A stretch of 64,000 nucleotides of DNA from assembly GCF_004122735.1 (NCBI RefSeq), contig NZ_SDIF01000001.1:62001-126000 (forward strand), in the 5' to 3' direction. The notes under the pieces were generated by a model. The model saw nothing but the letters and a program-made list of their open reading frames with translations, made no database searches and was not told where the DNA came from. Each line of letters opens with the position of its first letter. Position 1 is the first letter of the stretch. The stretch comes from Streptomyces sioyaensis (GTDB lineage Bacteria > Actinomycetota > Actinomycetes > Streptomycetales > Streptomycetaceae). Shown here in pieces: positions 9,359 through 17,483 of the stretch. Position numbers and translations under genes: made by a program.

Positions 9359-10780
9359 TCACGCGTCCTCCAGGGGAGCGATTTCGTCGGGTTGGAAGTA
9401 CAGGAAGCGGCCCTGCTCCCGCCGGATGTCGACGCCCGGGTCGCCCTCCACGGTCACCGCCAGATGCACCCCGCCGTCGACGTCGTGCAGCACCGCCTCG
9501 ACCTGGGCGGTACGGCCCTGGAGGAAGAGGTCCTGGGCGTCGGTGCGCCGCCGGCCGGGCCGCAGCAGCACCCGGCTCCCGGCGCCGACCGACCGCCCGT
9601 CGACGGTGATCCGGTCGCGTACCGGGTCGACGCTGCGGTCGCTCTCCGGATCCCACCAGGGGGTGTCCGGGCGAAGGCCCGGCACCTCGGGCGCGAGGGC
9701 CTCGGGCGCGGCCGGCCCGGGGCCGGTGACCTCGCGCAACGCCCGTACGGCGCCGTGCAGTCGCTCCAACACCTCGGGGGGCATGGTGTCGGCGAGTTCG
9801 ATGACCTCGGCGGCGCGCGGGTCGGTGCCGCGGGCCTCGCGCTTCTCCTGGTCGGTGAGGGCCGCGGTGCGCAGGGCGAGGATCTCGTCGATCTCCAGGG
9901 CGTCGTAGAGGGCGCCGGGGCTCTCGGGGGCGATGGCCGGGTGGTCCTCCAGGATGATCGGGGCGGACAGCAGCACATCGCTGCGTCCGTCGGCGCCGGC
10001 CAGCACCGGCCAGGCGTGCTCGTTGCGGCAGGCGGCGACGGCGGCCCGGGCCCACTCCGGCGGGTCGGTCATGGACAGGAACGACCCTGCGCTCAGGCCG
10101 AGCAGGAGATGGGCGCCGACCAGGCAGTGCGGCAGGGCCGCGGTGCGGTCGGCGGCGGCGTCGTCCGGTTCCCAGCCGCTGGTGTTCTCGACGGTCGCGG
10201 TCAGCCGCAGCGTCGTGTAGGGGCCGTCGATCGCGCGCGCGGTCAGCCGCACCCGGCCGTCGAGCCGCGCACAGCGGCGGACCAGCCGGCCGACGAGCCG
10301 TCCCTCGGCGTCGTGCACCGGCTCGGTCTCCTCCCGCGCGGGCCGGGTGAAGGGCACGGTGACGCCCTCGCCGGTCAGCTTGGAGACATCGGCCTCCAGC
10401 GTGACGCGCTCCTCGGCGCCCTCGTCCCAGGGAACGAGCACCCGGTCGGGCAGTTCGAGTTCCTCGACGGTCTCGAACCCGCCGTCCAGGCACAGGCGTT
10501 GGACGGTGCGCCGCTGCGCGTGCAGGAACCGCAGCTCGGCCGAGAGCCGGGCGCCGGACCGGGGCTCCATGAGGCACTCGGTGCGCTGGCAGGAGTGCTC
10601 GGCGCTGTCCGTTCCCCAGGCGGGCGGTACGAGGACGCCGAACTGCCAGCGGAGTCGGTTCTTGGCGGCGGACGCGCGGTAGGGGTAGAGGACGTAGCCC
10701 TCGAACAGCACGGCGTCCGCCACCTGGCGGGCGGTGGCGAAGGGGTCCGCCGTCTCGTCGGGCAGGACGCCGGTCGTCAT
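9359..10780 (-). CDS. hydrogenase-cluster protein of unknown function (473 aa)
   Basis: I do not recognise a defined domain. The ATG at 10780 overlaps the DUF6084-like stop by 4 bp, so it is translated with the hydrogenase genes. The protein is soluble and rich in acidic and Arg residues, with no signal peptide or membrane helix. It has a few Cys (CQRTEC near residue 65 and isolated later ones) but no clear metal motif. Position between hydrogenase subunits and protease implies a role in assembly, storage or electron transfer; this is inference from context only. Confidence 0.85.
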   Translation of the reverse strand: MTTGVLPDETADPFATARQVADAVLFEGYVLYPYRASAAKNRLRWQFGVLVPPAWGTDSAEHSCQRTECLMEPRSGARLSAELRFLHAQRRTVQRLCLDGGFETVEELELPDRVLVPWDEGAEERVTLEADVSKLTGEGVTVPFTRPAREETEPVHDAEGRLVGRLVRRCARLDGRVRLTARAIDGPYTTLRLTATVENTSGWEPDDAAADRTAALPHCLVGAHLLLGLSAGSFLSMTDPPEWARAAVAACRNEHAWPVLAGADGRSDVLLSAPIILEDHPAIAPESPGALYDALEIDEILALRTAALTDQEKREARGTDPRAAEVIELADTMPPEVLERLHGAVRALREVTGPGPAAPEALAPEVPGLRPDTPWWDPESDRSVDPVRDRITVDGRSVGAGSRVLLRPGRRRTDAQDLFLQGRTAQVEAVLHDVDGGVHLAVTVEGDPGVDIRREQGRFLYFQPDEIAPLEDA

Positions 10781-11484
10781 GGCGCGGTCCTCTCGCTGAC
10801 GGTACGGGCCCGGGCGGCGCCGCGCAGCAGCCGGGCCTCCGGTGCGGGCGGCTCGGTGCCCCCGGCCGATGCCAGCAGGGACTCGACGGTCGCCCGCCAG
10901 GAAGGAAGGGCGTGGCGGGAGCGGTAGGCGAGCAGTGCGTCGAGGGTTTCGCGGGGCAGCCGGAGCCAGCCGCAACCGGGGAAGTGCGCCTCGGTCATCT
11001 CCTGCCACACGGCCACCGGCATCCGCACGGCCGCTTCCTTGTCCCAGGACACCGGCTGGACCTGGAAGCCGCCGGCCCCGGCGAACACCGTGCCGGAGAA
11101 CAGCAGCAGCAGCGGCACCTCGCCCTCGTGCAGCGCACGGAAGTAGCGGCCGGCCGCGACCTCCAGGTCGTAGCTGCAGGGGACGGCGAGGTCCACCTCG
11201 GTCTCACCGGTGAAGCCGGGGACGACCTGGGAGACCTGGGCGAACTGCAGCGGGTGCAGGGTGCTGCCCCAGCGGGACCGCTCCCCGAAGAGGTCGGACA
11301 GCGCCTCCGCCTCGTCGGTCCGGTAGCCGCGCCGGGCCGGTTCGATGCGGATCTGGCAGCGCAGCGCGATGGCGTGCACCCGGGTCGCCTCGGCGGCGGT
11401 CAGGCGCAGGCGGAAGAGGAGGGTGGGCGCGGCGGCATAGCGGTCCGCCCGTACGCCGGTGCACTCGAACGACAGCTGGGTCAC
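10777..11484 (-). CDS. DUF6084-like hydrogenase-cluster protein
   Basis: A 235-residue protein from the GTG at 11484, chosen because it overlaps the upstream stop by 4 bp. It looks like a beta-rich soluble protein (TQLSFECTGVRADRY at the N-terminus, regular hydrophobic alternation, no signal peptide). It resembles proteins annotated DUF6084 that accompany actinobacterial group 1h hydrogenases. No catalytic motif is visible. Function unknown. Confidence 0.85.
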   Translation of the reverse strand: MTQLSFECTGVRADRYAAAPTLLFRLRLTAAEATRVHAIALRCQIRIEPARRGYRTDEAEALSDLFGERSRWGSTLHPLQFAQVSQVVPGFTGETEVDLAVPCSYDLEVAAGRYFRALHEGEVPLLLLFSGTVFAGAGGFQVQPVSWDKEAAVRMPVAVWQEMTEAHFPGCGWLRLPRETLDALLAYRSRHALPSWRATVESLLASAGGTEPPAPEARLLRGAARARTVSERTAP

Positions 11485-12149
11485 GGCCGGTCGTCCTCCT
11501 TCGGTTCGCGGGCCCGGCGGGCGATCTTGGCAAAGAAGTCGGTGAGCGCGGCGCGCGCCTCGGCACCGCCGTCGAAGCCCTGCCACAACAGCCGCATCCG
11601 GCCGACGAGTTCGTAGCAGACGTCGACGGGCACCAGATAGCAGTCGATGCGGCCCTCGAAGCGACGCAGCAGCAGCGCCTCCACATCGGGTTCGAGGAGG
11701 GCGGAGAGCCGGCTGGCGCCGAGCACGGTCTGCCAGGTCGACGGGTCGAGTTCGCTCTCGGTGGCACCGGCCGGGCTGGGGTAGAGCGCGACCAGCCGGT
11801 CCAGGTCGGCGTTGCGCAGGAAGAAGGCGACGCCGACCGGGATCTGGAGCAGGTCCCAGGCCGCGTCGTCGAGGGTGTGGCCGGAGTCGACGAGATAGCG
11901 GGCGGGGACGGTCCGGAACTGTCCGCTGCCGGATCCCGGCCGGTCGAAGAGCAGCGCGCAGGGGGTACAGGCGCAGGCCAGCGCCCGGCGCTTGGTGTCG
12001 ACCAGATGGCGGTGGTTGTGCTCGGCGAGCACCACGCTGCACAGTTCGCAGCGTTCCGGGGCCGGCGGCGTCGGTGCGCGAAAGCGGCGCAGGCCGCGGT
12101 GGGCGGCCTGCGGCCCCAGGCGGGTGGGGGCCGTCCCTGGGCCGCTCAC
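11481..12149 (-). CDS. DUF5947-like hydrogenase-cluster protein with CxxC pairs
   Basis: A 222-residue protein from the GTG at 12149, which overlaps the NifU-like stop by 4 bp. An N-terminal knuckle (CELC near residue 30, then CACTPC about 30 residues later, with His residues between) suggests a zinc- or rubredoxin-like iron site. The remainder is hydrophobic-acidic and ends in a charged tail. It resembles DUF5947 proteins of hydrogenase loci. A metal or redox role is likely but not shown. Confidence 0.85.
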   Translation of the reverse strand: MSGPGTAPTRLGPQAAHRGLRRFRAPTPPAPERCELCSVVLAEHNHRHLVDTKRRALACACTPCALLFDRPGSGSGQFRTVPARYLVDSGHTLDDAAWDLLQIPVGVAFFLRNADLDRLVALYPSPAGATESELDPSTWQTVLGASRLSALLEPDVEALLLRRFEGRIDCYLVPVDVCYELVGRMRLLWQGFDGGAEARAALTDFFAKIARRAREPKEDDRP

Positions 12150-12754
12150 GGGGCGCCGGCGCCGGTCGGGGGCCGGCGGGAGATCTGCAGCAGCGCCGGC
12201 TCGGGCGCGGCGCCCGTCGTCTCCCACTGCACCGAGGTCACTTCGGGTGCGTAGCACGCGACGGCGGCTTCGACGGCCTGGTGGGCCTGATCGGCCGTGC
12301 TGGGGCAGCCGCAGCCGCCGGAGTCGCCCGCCCGCAGTCGCAGCACCCCGGTGTCCACGTCGAACTCCGCCATCTCGGCGGCGTGCTGACGGCGGACGCT
12401 GTCCAGGGCCCGGCCGATGCGGGTCGCGGTGTCCTCGGGGTGCAGATCGTGCAGCACCAGCAGGCTGGTGACCAGTTCGTCGCGCAGCAGCGCCGGCCGC
12501 GGGCCGTCGTCGCCGGTGCCCACGTGGTGCATGATCCGGGCGAGTCCGGCGCCGTAGAAGTCCATCAGGACGCTGACCAACTCCTCGGCGGCGGCGCTGA
12601 CTTCACGGTCGCCGCGCTGCGCGAGCCGGTCCAGTACGTCCTCGACGCGCCGGCCGGTCACCTCGGCGTTCGGTGCGGTGCCGTGGGATGCGGTGCCCTG
12701 GGGCACCCCGGCCTGCGGTGCGGCGGCCGGCGCCGTGGTGGCCCGGGCGGTCAT
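12146..12754 (-). CDS. NifU C-terminal-domain-like protein
   Basis: A 202-residue protein. The C-terminal half contains GGCGCPSTADQAHQAV, matching the CxxC-P core of NifU/Nfu scaffolds that pass Fe-S clusters to apoproteins. The N-terminal half is helical and unrelated to NifU. The start overlaps the large-subunit stop by 4 bp. Such proteins are common beside group 1h hydrogenase genes and probably help fill the three Fe-S clusters of the small subunit. Confidence 0.85.
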   Translation of the reverse strand: MTARATTAPAAAPQAGVPQGTASHGTAPNAEVTGRRVEDVLDRLAQRGDREVSAAAEELVSVLMDFYGAGLARIMHHVGTGDDGPRPALLRDELVTSLLVLHDLHPEDTATRIGRALDSVRRQHAAEMAEFDVDTGVLRLRAGDSGGCGCPSTADQAHQAVEAAVACYAPEVTSVQWETTGAAPEPALLQISRRPPTGAGAP

Positions 12755-14535
12755 CCGGACAGCCCGCTCAGACCGGTGGGCACGTGCATCTTCTGCACCG
12801 GCTTGCCGTCGCCGACGTACATGTGGACGCCGCAGGGCAGACAGGGGTCGAAGCTGCGCACCGTGCGCATGATGTCGATGCCCTTGAAGTTCTCCGGGGA
12901 GTTCTCCTCGAAGATCGGGGTGTTCTGGACGGCGTCCTCGTACGGGCCGGGGGTGCCGTAGCTGTCGCGGGTGGAGGCGTTCCACGGGGTCGGCGGGTAG
13001 GGGTGGTAGTTCGCGATCTTCCCGTCCCGGATGACCATGTGGTGCGAGAGGACGCCGCGGACCGCCTCGGTGAAGCCGCAGCCGATGGACTCGTCGGGGA
13101 CCTCGAACTTCTCCCAGGTCTGGGTGCGTCCGGCGCGGACCTCGTTGAGCCCCTGCTCCGCGAAGTGCAGCGCCATGGCCGCCGCGTACGCCTGGAAGTA
13201 GGTACGGGCCCGGTTGCGCTCCAGCGCGTTGCTCCACTTCGGGATCTTCCACTCGAAGCGCGCCTCGGGCTTGGTCATGGAGCGGGGCAGGTCGATGACG
13301 ACGCTCTGGCCGGTGGCCTTGACGTAGGGGGTGTCGACGAGCCCGGACAGCGCGGTGGACCACAGCCGGGCGATCGGGCCGCCGCCGGTGTCCAGCGCCA
13401 GATGTTCCTTGCCGTCGAACCAGCGCGGCGACATCACCCAGCTGTACTTGTCGGCGAAGTCCCGCTTCTGCGGGGCCGGGATGGTGTGCTGGTTCCACGG
13501 GTGGCGCGGGTCGACGGGATTGCCGAGCGGGTCATGGGTGACGAACTGCTCCTGGCCTTCCCAGTCCTGGTAGTAGGAGCTGCCCAGCAGGATGCGGATG
13601 CCGAGGTTGATCTCGGTGAGGTCGTTGGTGACGAGCTTGCCGTCCACGATGACGCCCGGGGTGACGAACATCTTCCGTCCCCAGTCGGTCATGTTGCGAT
13701 ACGTGAAGTCGCAGTGCTCCGGGTCGTTGAGCGCGCCCCAGCAGCCCAGCAGCACCCGCCGCCGGCCGACCTCCTCGTAGCCGGGCAGCGCCTCGTAGAA
13801 GAAGTCGAACAGGTCGTCGTGGAGCGGGACGACGCGCTTCATGAACTCGACATAGCGCATCAGCCGGCTCATGTAGTCGGTGAAGAGCTGGACGCTGGCC
13901 ACGGTGCCGACGCCGCCCGGGTAGAGCGTGGAGGGGTGCACATGGCGGCCCTCCATGAGGCAGAACATCTCCCGGGTGTAGCGGCTGACCTGGAGCGCCT
14001 CGCGGTAGAACTCGCCTTCCAGGGGGTTGAGCGAGCTCATGATGTCGGCGATGGTGCGGTAGCCGTGCTCGGCCGCGTGCGGGGCCTCGGTGCGCTGGGC
14101 GAGTTCCCATACGCCGGGGTTGGTCTCGCGGACCATTTTCTCGCAGTAGTCGACCCCGACCAGGTTCTCCTGGAAGATGTTGTGGTCGAACATGTACTCG
14201 GCGGACTCGCCGAGGTTGATGATCCACTCCCCCAGGTGCGGGGGCTTCACGCCGTAGGCCATGTTCTGTGCGTACACCGAGCACGTGGCGTGGTTGTCGC
14301 CGCAGATGCCGCAGATCCGGCTGGTGATGAAGTGGGCGTCGCGCGGGTCCTTGCCCCGCATGAAGACGCTGTAGCCGCGGAAGACGGACGAGGTGCTGTA
14401 GCACTCCGCCACCCGCTTCTGCTTGAAGTCGATTTTGGTGTGGATGCCGAGGCTGCCCACGATCCGGGTGATCGGATCCCAGGACATCTCCGTCAGACCG
14501 CTGCCGTCACCGGCCGTCTTTGTCGTCGGTGCCAT
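12751..14535 (-). CDS. hhyL: [NiFe]-hydrogenase large subunit, group 1h
   Basis: A 594-residue catalytic subunit. The L1 motif RICGICGDNH gives Cys75 and Cys78, and the L2 motif DPCLPCGVH near the end gives Cys565 and Cys568, the four Ni/Fe ligands. Twenty-three residues follow His571 and are the tail removed by the endopeptidase at 8716-9282. The WNQHTIPAP and FDGKEHLALD segments and overall length fit the actinobacterial high-affinity H2-scavenging type (group 1h, formerly group 5). It lies 83 nt after the small subunit gene. Confidence 0.97.
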   Translation of the reverse strand: MAPTTKTAGDGSGLTEMSWDPITRIVGSLGIHTKIDFKQKRVAECYSTSSVFRGYSVFMRGKDPRDAHFITSRICGICGDNHATCSVYAQNMAYGVKPPHLGEWIINLGESAEYMFDHNIFQENLVGVDYCEKMVRETNPGVWELAQRTEAPHAAEHGYRTIADIMSSLNPLEGEFYREALQVSRYTREMFCLMEGRHVHPSTLYPGGVGTVASVQLFTDYMSRLMRYVEFMKRVVPLHDDLFDFFYEALPGYEEVGRRRVLLGCWGALNDPEHCDFTYRNMTDWGRKMFVTPGVIVDGKLVTNDLTEINLGIRILLGSSYYQDWEGQEQFVTHDPLGNPVDPRHPWNQHTIPAPQKRDFADKYSWVMSPRWFDGKEHLALDTGGGPIARLWSTALSGLVDTPYVKATGQSVVIDLPRSMTKPEARFEWKIPKWSNALERNRARTYFQAYAAAMALHFAEQGLNEVRAGRTQTWEKFEVPDESIGCGFTEAVRGVLSHHMVIRDGKIANYHPYPPTPWNASTRDSYGTPGPYEDAVQNTPIFEENSPENFKGIDIMRTVRSFDPCLPCGVHMYVGDGKPVQKMHVPTGLSGLSG

Positions 14536-14618
14536 CGTGTGTGCCGTGCCCTTCTCTGCGCGCGGAAATGGGGGTCGGACGGAGAGTCCGGGGTGTCCGG
14601 ACGGCTAGGGGTGTGCGC

Positions 14619-15707
14619 TCACCACGGTTGCCGATAACCGGTGGTCAGTTGGTCGCCGCGATGCCGCCACTTGGGCTCGCTGTCGACGGTCTTGGCCGTG
14701 ATGCCGCGCAGCCGGCGGACGACGCTGCCGTACGCGGCGCTCGCGGTTCTGGAGACCTTGGCGCCGGGCGGCTCGTCCATGAACGGCATGAAGTTGTCGG
14801 GGAAGCCGGGCATGGTGCAGGCGATACAGATACCGCCGACGTTCGGACAGCCGCCGATGCCGTCCATCCAGCCCCGCTTGGGCACGTTGCATTTGACCAC
14901 GGGACCCCAGCATCCGAGCTTCACCGAGCACTTGGGCGAGTCGTAGGTGGTCGCGAACTCGCCCTGCTCGTAGTAACCGGCCCGGTCACAGCCCTCGTGC
15001 ACGGTGCTGCCGAAGAGCCAGGTCGGCCGCAGCTGCTCGTCCAGCGGGATCATCGGGGCCGCGCCGGTCGCCTGGTAGAGCAGATACGTCAGCGTCTCCG
15101 AGAAGTTGTCCGGCTTGATCGGGCAGCCGGGCACGCACACGATCGGGATCCCGGCCTTGGACGTCCAGTCCCAGCCGAGGTAGTCGGGCACACCCATGGC
15201 TCCGGTCGGGTTGCCGGCCATCGCATGGATACCGCCGTACGTGGCGCAGGTGCCGATCGCGACCACGGCCAGCGCCTTGGGTGCCAGTCGGTCGATCCAC
15301 TCGCTGGTGGTGATCGGCTGGCCGGTCTCGGGGTTGTCACCGAAACCGCACCAGTAGCCCTCCGGCTTGATCGACTCGTTGGGGATGGACCCCTCGATGA
15401 CCAGCACGAACGGGTCGATCTCGCCGCGCTCGCCCTTGAAGAACCACTCGATGAACGTGTCCGCGCCCTGGACCGGTCCGCTTTCGAAGTCGATCAGCGG
15501 CCAGTGGACGGCAACCTTGGGAAGTCCCGGCAGCGCGCTGAGCGCGATCTCCTCGATACTCGGCTGGGTCGCGGCGGTGAGCGCCACGGAGTCACCATCG
15601 CAGCTCAGGCCGGCATTGATCCACAGAACATGGATCGGGGCTTCGTCCTCGGCGGACGGCTTTCCTTTGGCAGCGGCCTTGGTGGCCGTACGCGAAGCTG
15701 CAGACAT
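14619..15707 (-). CDS. hhyS: [NiFe]-hydrogenase small subunit, group 1h
   Basis: A 362-residue Fe-S subunit. The ATG at 15707 has an AGGAGA site; an upstream in-frame Met lacks one. There is no Tat signal, so the enzyme is cytoplasmic or reaches the membrane through partners. The N-terminal motif is SCDGD: Cys36 and Asp39 replace the usual CxxC proximal-cluster pair. In group 1h enzymes this Asp is a proximal 4Fe-4S ligand linked to insensitivity to air. Further Cys motifs (GTCATYGG, VPGCP, GCPNVGGICIACTMPGFPD) bind the other clusters. First gene of the operon. Confidence 0.97.
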   Translation of the reverse strand: MSAASRTATKAAAKGKPSAEDEAPIHVLWINAGLSCDGDSVALTAATQPSIEEIALSALPGLPKVAVHWPLIDFESGPVQGADTFIEWFFKGERGEIDPFVLVIEGSIPNESIKPEGYWCGFGDNPETGQPITTSEWIDRLAPKALAVVAIGTCATYGGIHAMAGNPTGAMGVPDYLGWDWTSKAGIPIVCVPGCPIKPDNFSETLTYLLYQATGAAPMIPLDEQLRPTWLFGSTVHEGCDRAGYYEQGEFATTYDSPKCSVKLGCWGPVVKCNVPKRGWMDGIGGCPNVGGICIACTMPGFPDNFMPFMDEPPGAKVSRTASAAYGSVVRRLRGITAKTVDSEPKWRHRGDQLTTGYRQPW

Positions 15708-15928
15708 GGGAATGTCTCCTAGGCAGATATGCAACGAAAGCACTCATTCAAGGCTTTCATCCACCTTGGTAACACCGATCCTGAGAGCAGGGGCGATCGC
15801 CAGGGGCCGTTGCGGTGACGTGCCACCCGACCGTCGGATCGGACGGAGCTCGCCGCTCGACAGGTGAGCGGCGGCCCCCGGCGTCCCGTGGAAGCCCCTG
15901 CCGCCGCCCGCCTACGGCACGACAGCAT

Positions 15929-15959
15929 GCCCCCGGCACGTCGTTCGTTTGCCGGGGGC
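15929..15959 (-). terminator. strong hairpin downstream of lipoprotein gene
   Basis: Perfect 10-bp arms (15929-15938 and 15950-15959) with an 11-nt loop. It lies about 180 nt beyond the lipoprotein stop and before the hydrogenase promoter region, so it would insulate the two units. Confidence 0.55.
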
Positions 15960-16085
15960 GCGGTCTTGTGCGGGGGTGTCTTTCGCGTAGGGGTGTGCGC
16001 GCGGACGGCTCCGTCCGGGGTGGGGCGGCGGGCCGGGGGCCGCTCCACGGGTCGGTCCGCGGGTTCGGTCCGCGGGCCGGTCCGG

Positions 16086-16123
16086 GGGCTGCGGGGCGGT
16101 CCGTATGGGGCGCTCCGCAGCCC
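16086..16123 (-). terminator. hairpin just after the lipoprotein stop
   Basis: Perfect 9-bp arms (16086-16094 and 16115-16123), 20-nt loop, starting 18 nt past the stop codon of the minus-strand lipoprotein gene. Confidence 0.5.
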
Positions 16124-16140
16124 GTTCCGCGGTCCGGGCG

Positions 16141-16866
16141 TCAGCCCAGGGCGCCGGGCTCCACGGCCGTCACCTCGAACCGTCCGCCGCACACCCGCAG
16201 CCCGCCGCTGCCCGTGGTCATCGACTCCTTGGAGCCGGGCGGGTAGACGTAGACGATCTGCGACTTGCCCCAGCACGGGGTGTCCGAGAGGCCCTCGTTG
16301 ATGGTGTGCAGCACGGCGTGTGCGCTCTGCCCCGGCTGGAGCCGGACCACGCCGCCGCTGCCGCCCGCGCGGGTGGCGGGCTTGCCCACCGCCGAGCCGT
16401 CCCGGTTGATCAGCGACACCCCGGGGAAACCCCGCAGCGAGCAGGCCTTCTTGCCCTTGTTCGTGAAGATGAGGGGGTAGTGGATGTTGCCCGCGCCGAT
16501 GTCGGCGGGGCCCAGGCGCAGCGACATCGCGGCGGCGGTGCAGCGGTCCGATGCCGACATCGCCGAGCTGTGGGACTGGGTGGTGCGCGGGACCGAGCCC
16601 TTCGGTGTCACACCGGGTGCCGCCGAAGAGCGGTGACCGCCCGGCGCGGAGGACTGCGGCTCGGCGCCGGGTGAGTGTCCGCTGCCCGACGCCTGCGAGC
16701 CGCTGCCCTGACCGGCGTCGCTGGACGTGGCGGGGGTGGCGGCCGACGAGGGGGATGCGGCATCGGTCCCGCCCTTGCAGGCGGTGAGCCCGAGCGCCGC
16801 GACGGCGATCAGCGTTCCTGCGGCGACACGGCGGCCGCGGCCGGGCGTCTTGATGGTGAGCGACAT
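16141..16866 (-). CDS. DUF4232-type lipoprotein
   Basis: A 241-residue secreted lipoprotein. A basic N-terminus and hydrophobic segment lead to the lipobox LTAC with Cys30 as lipidation site. Residues 31-100 are a Ser/Gly/Ala/Pro-rich linker that would cross the cell wall. The C-terminal part (from about residue 105) has the paired-Cys beta-sandwich pattern of DUF4232 (RCTAAAMSLRLG, NKGKKACSLRGFPGV, CWGKSQIVYV, RVCGGRFEV). Function of the family is not established. Confidence 0.88.
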   Translation of the reverse strand: MSLTIKTPGRGRRVAAGTLIAVAALGLTACKGGTDAASPSSAATPATSSDAGQGSGSQASGSGHSPGAEPQSSAPGGHRSSAAPGVTPKGSVPRTTQSHSSAMSASDRCTAAAMSLRLGPADIGAGNIHYPLIFTNKGKKACSLRGFPGVSLINRDGSAVGKPATRAGGSGGVVRLQPGQSAHAVLHTINEGLSDTPCWGKSQIVYVYPPGSKESMTTGSGGLRVCGGRFEVTAVEPGALG

Positions 16867-17472
16867 AAGTGTCCCCCTCGTCTGGTAGGTGCGAGCGGTC
16901 GTAGAAGGTGTGCGGTCCGTCCGTTGCCCTTTCCAGCGTGGCCCCGGTCACTGCTGGTCCGCTAACGAGGCACTAACACACTGCTAACGACTCTGTACGC
17001 TCGGCACGCCGATGACTCCGGCAACCGGTGTGACCAGCCGGGATTCCGGGCGTGCCACTCAGACTCGCAGAAAATCCCCGAGTTGCGGACAGGGCACCAC
17101 CGGGTTCGGCCGTTCCGCGGAACGGGTTCCTCCGCCTCACCGCTCCCGGCCGCCCCACCGGCCCCGAGGGCTCAGCCGGTGGCCGGTTTTCGCTACGCCC
17201 CGTGTCCCCCGTCGGCCCCGATGTTCGGCGGATCGGGAACCGGATTGCCGTAGAAGTCGCGCTCACCCCGGCCAGGGACGGGTACGCCCGCCGCCCAGGG
17301 CCAGGGCCGGCGCGCAACCGCGCATCGTTCGGGGCCACGAAGCACGGATCAGCGCGCACCGCCCCCGGCGTCACCACCGGGGATCCCGGAGATACGGGCG
17401 TAGCCGGCAGCGTGCCCACCGGGGGCGGACGGTGGGTGCGTCAGCCGGTGGAAGCGTTGGCTGGTGGAAGCG
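16867..17472. other. non-coding gap
   Basis: About 600 bp without a convincing gene. The left end should hold the lipoprotein promoter. Open frames here have skewed composition and no recognisable family. Confidence 0.5.
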
Positions 17473-17483
17473 TCAGCCGGTGG
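17438..17483. repeat. three-copy 16-bp tandem repeat at exporter stop codon
   Basis: Three consecutive near-identical 16-bp units (GCGTCAGCCGGTGGAA type) start at 17438, 17454 and 17470; the middle one differs at three positions. The third contains the stop codon of the minus-strand exporter gene. Confidence 0.7.

Larger units (their letters stand above)
15708..16140. other. intergenic: hydrogenase promoter region plus hairpins
   Basis: This 430-bp region must hold the promoter of the hydrogenase operon near its left end. I see no convincing coding frame. Toward the right there is a run of repeated GGTCCGCGGG-like units (about 16030-16090) and two strong hairpins listed separately. Confidence 0.6.

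Noticed and set aside
9279..10577. Long Arg-rich frame over the 473-aa hydrogenase-cluster gene
   Set aside because: Same strand but out of frame with the 4-bp overlap coupling; the protein is an Arg/Ala/Pro artefact.
16973..17419. 148-residue minus-strand frame in the gap before the exporter
   Set aside because: No RBS, skewed Arg/Pro/Gly content and no recognisable family.
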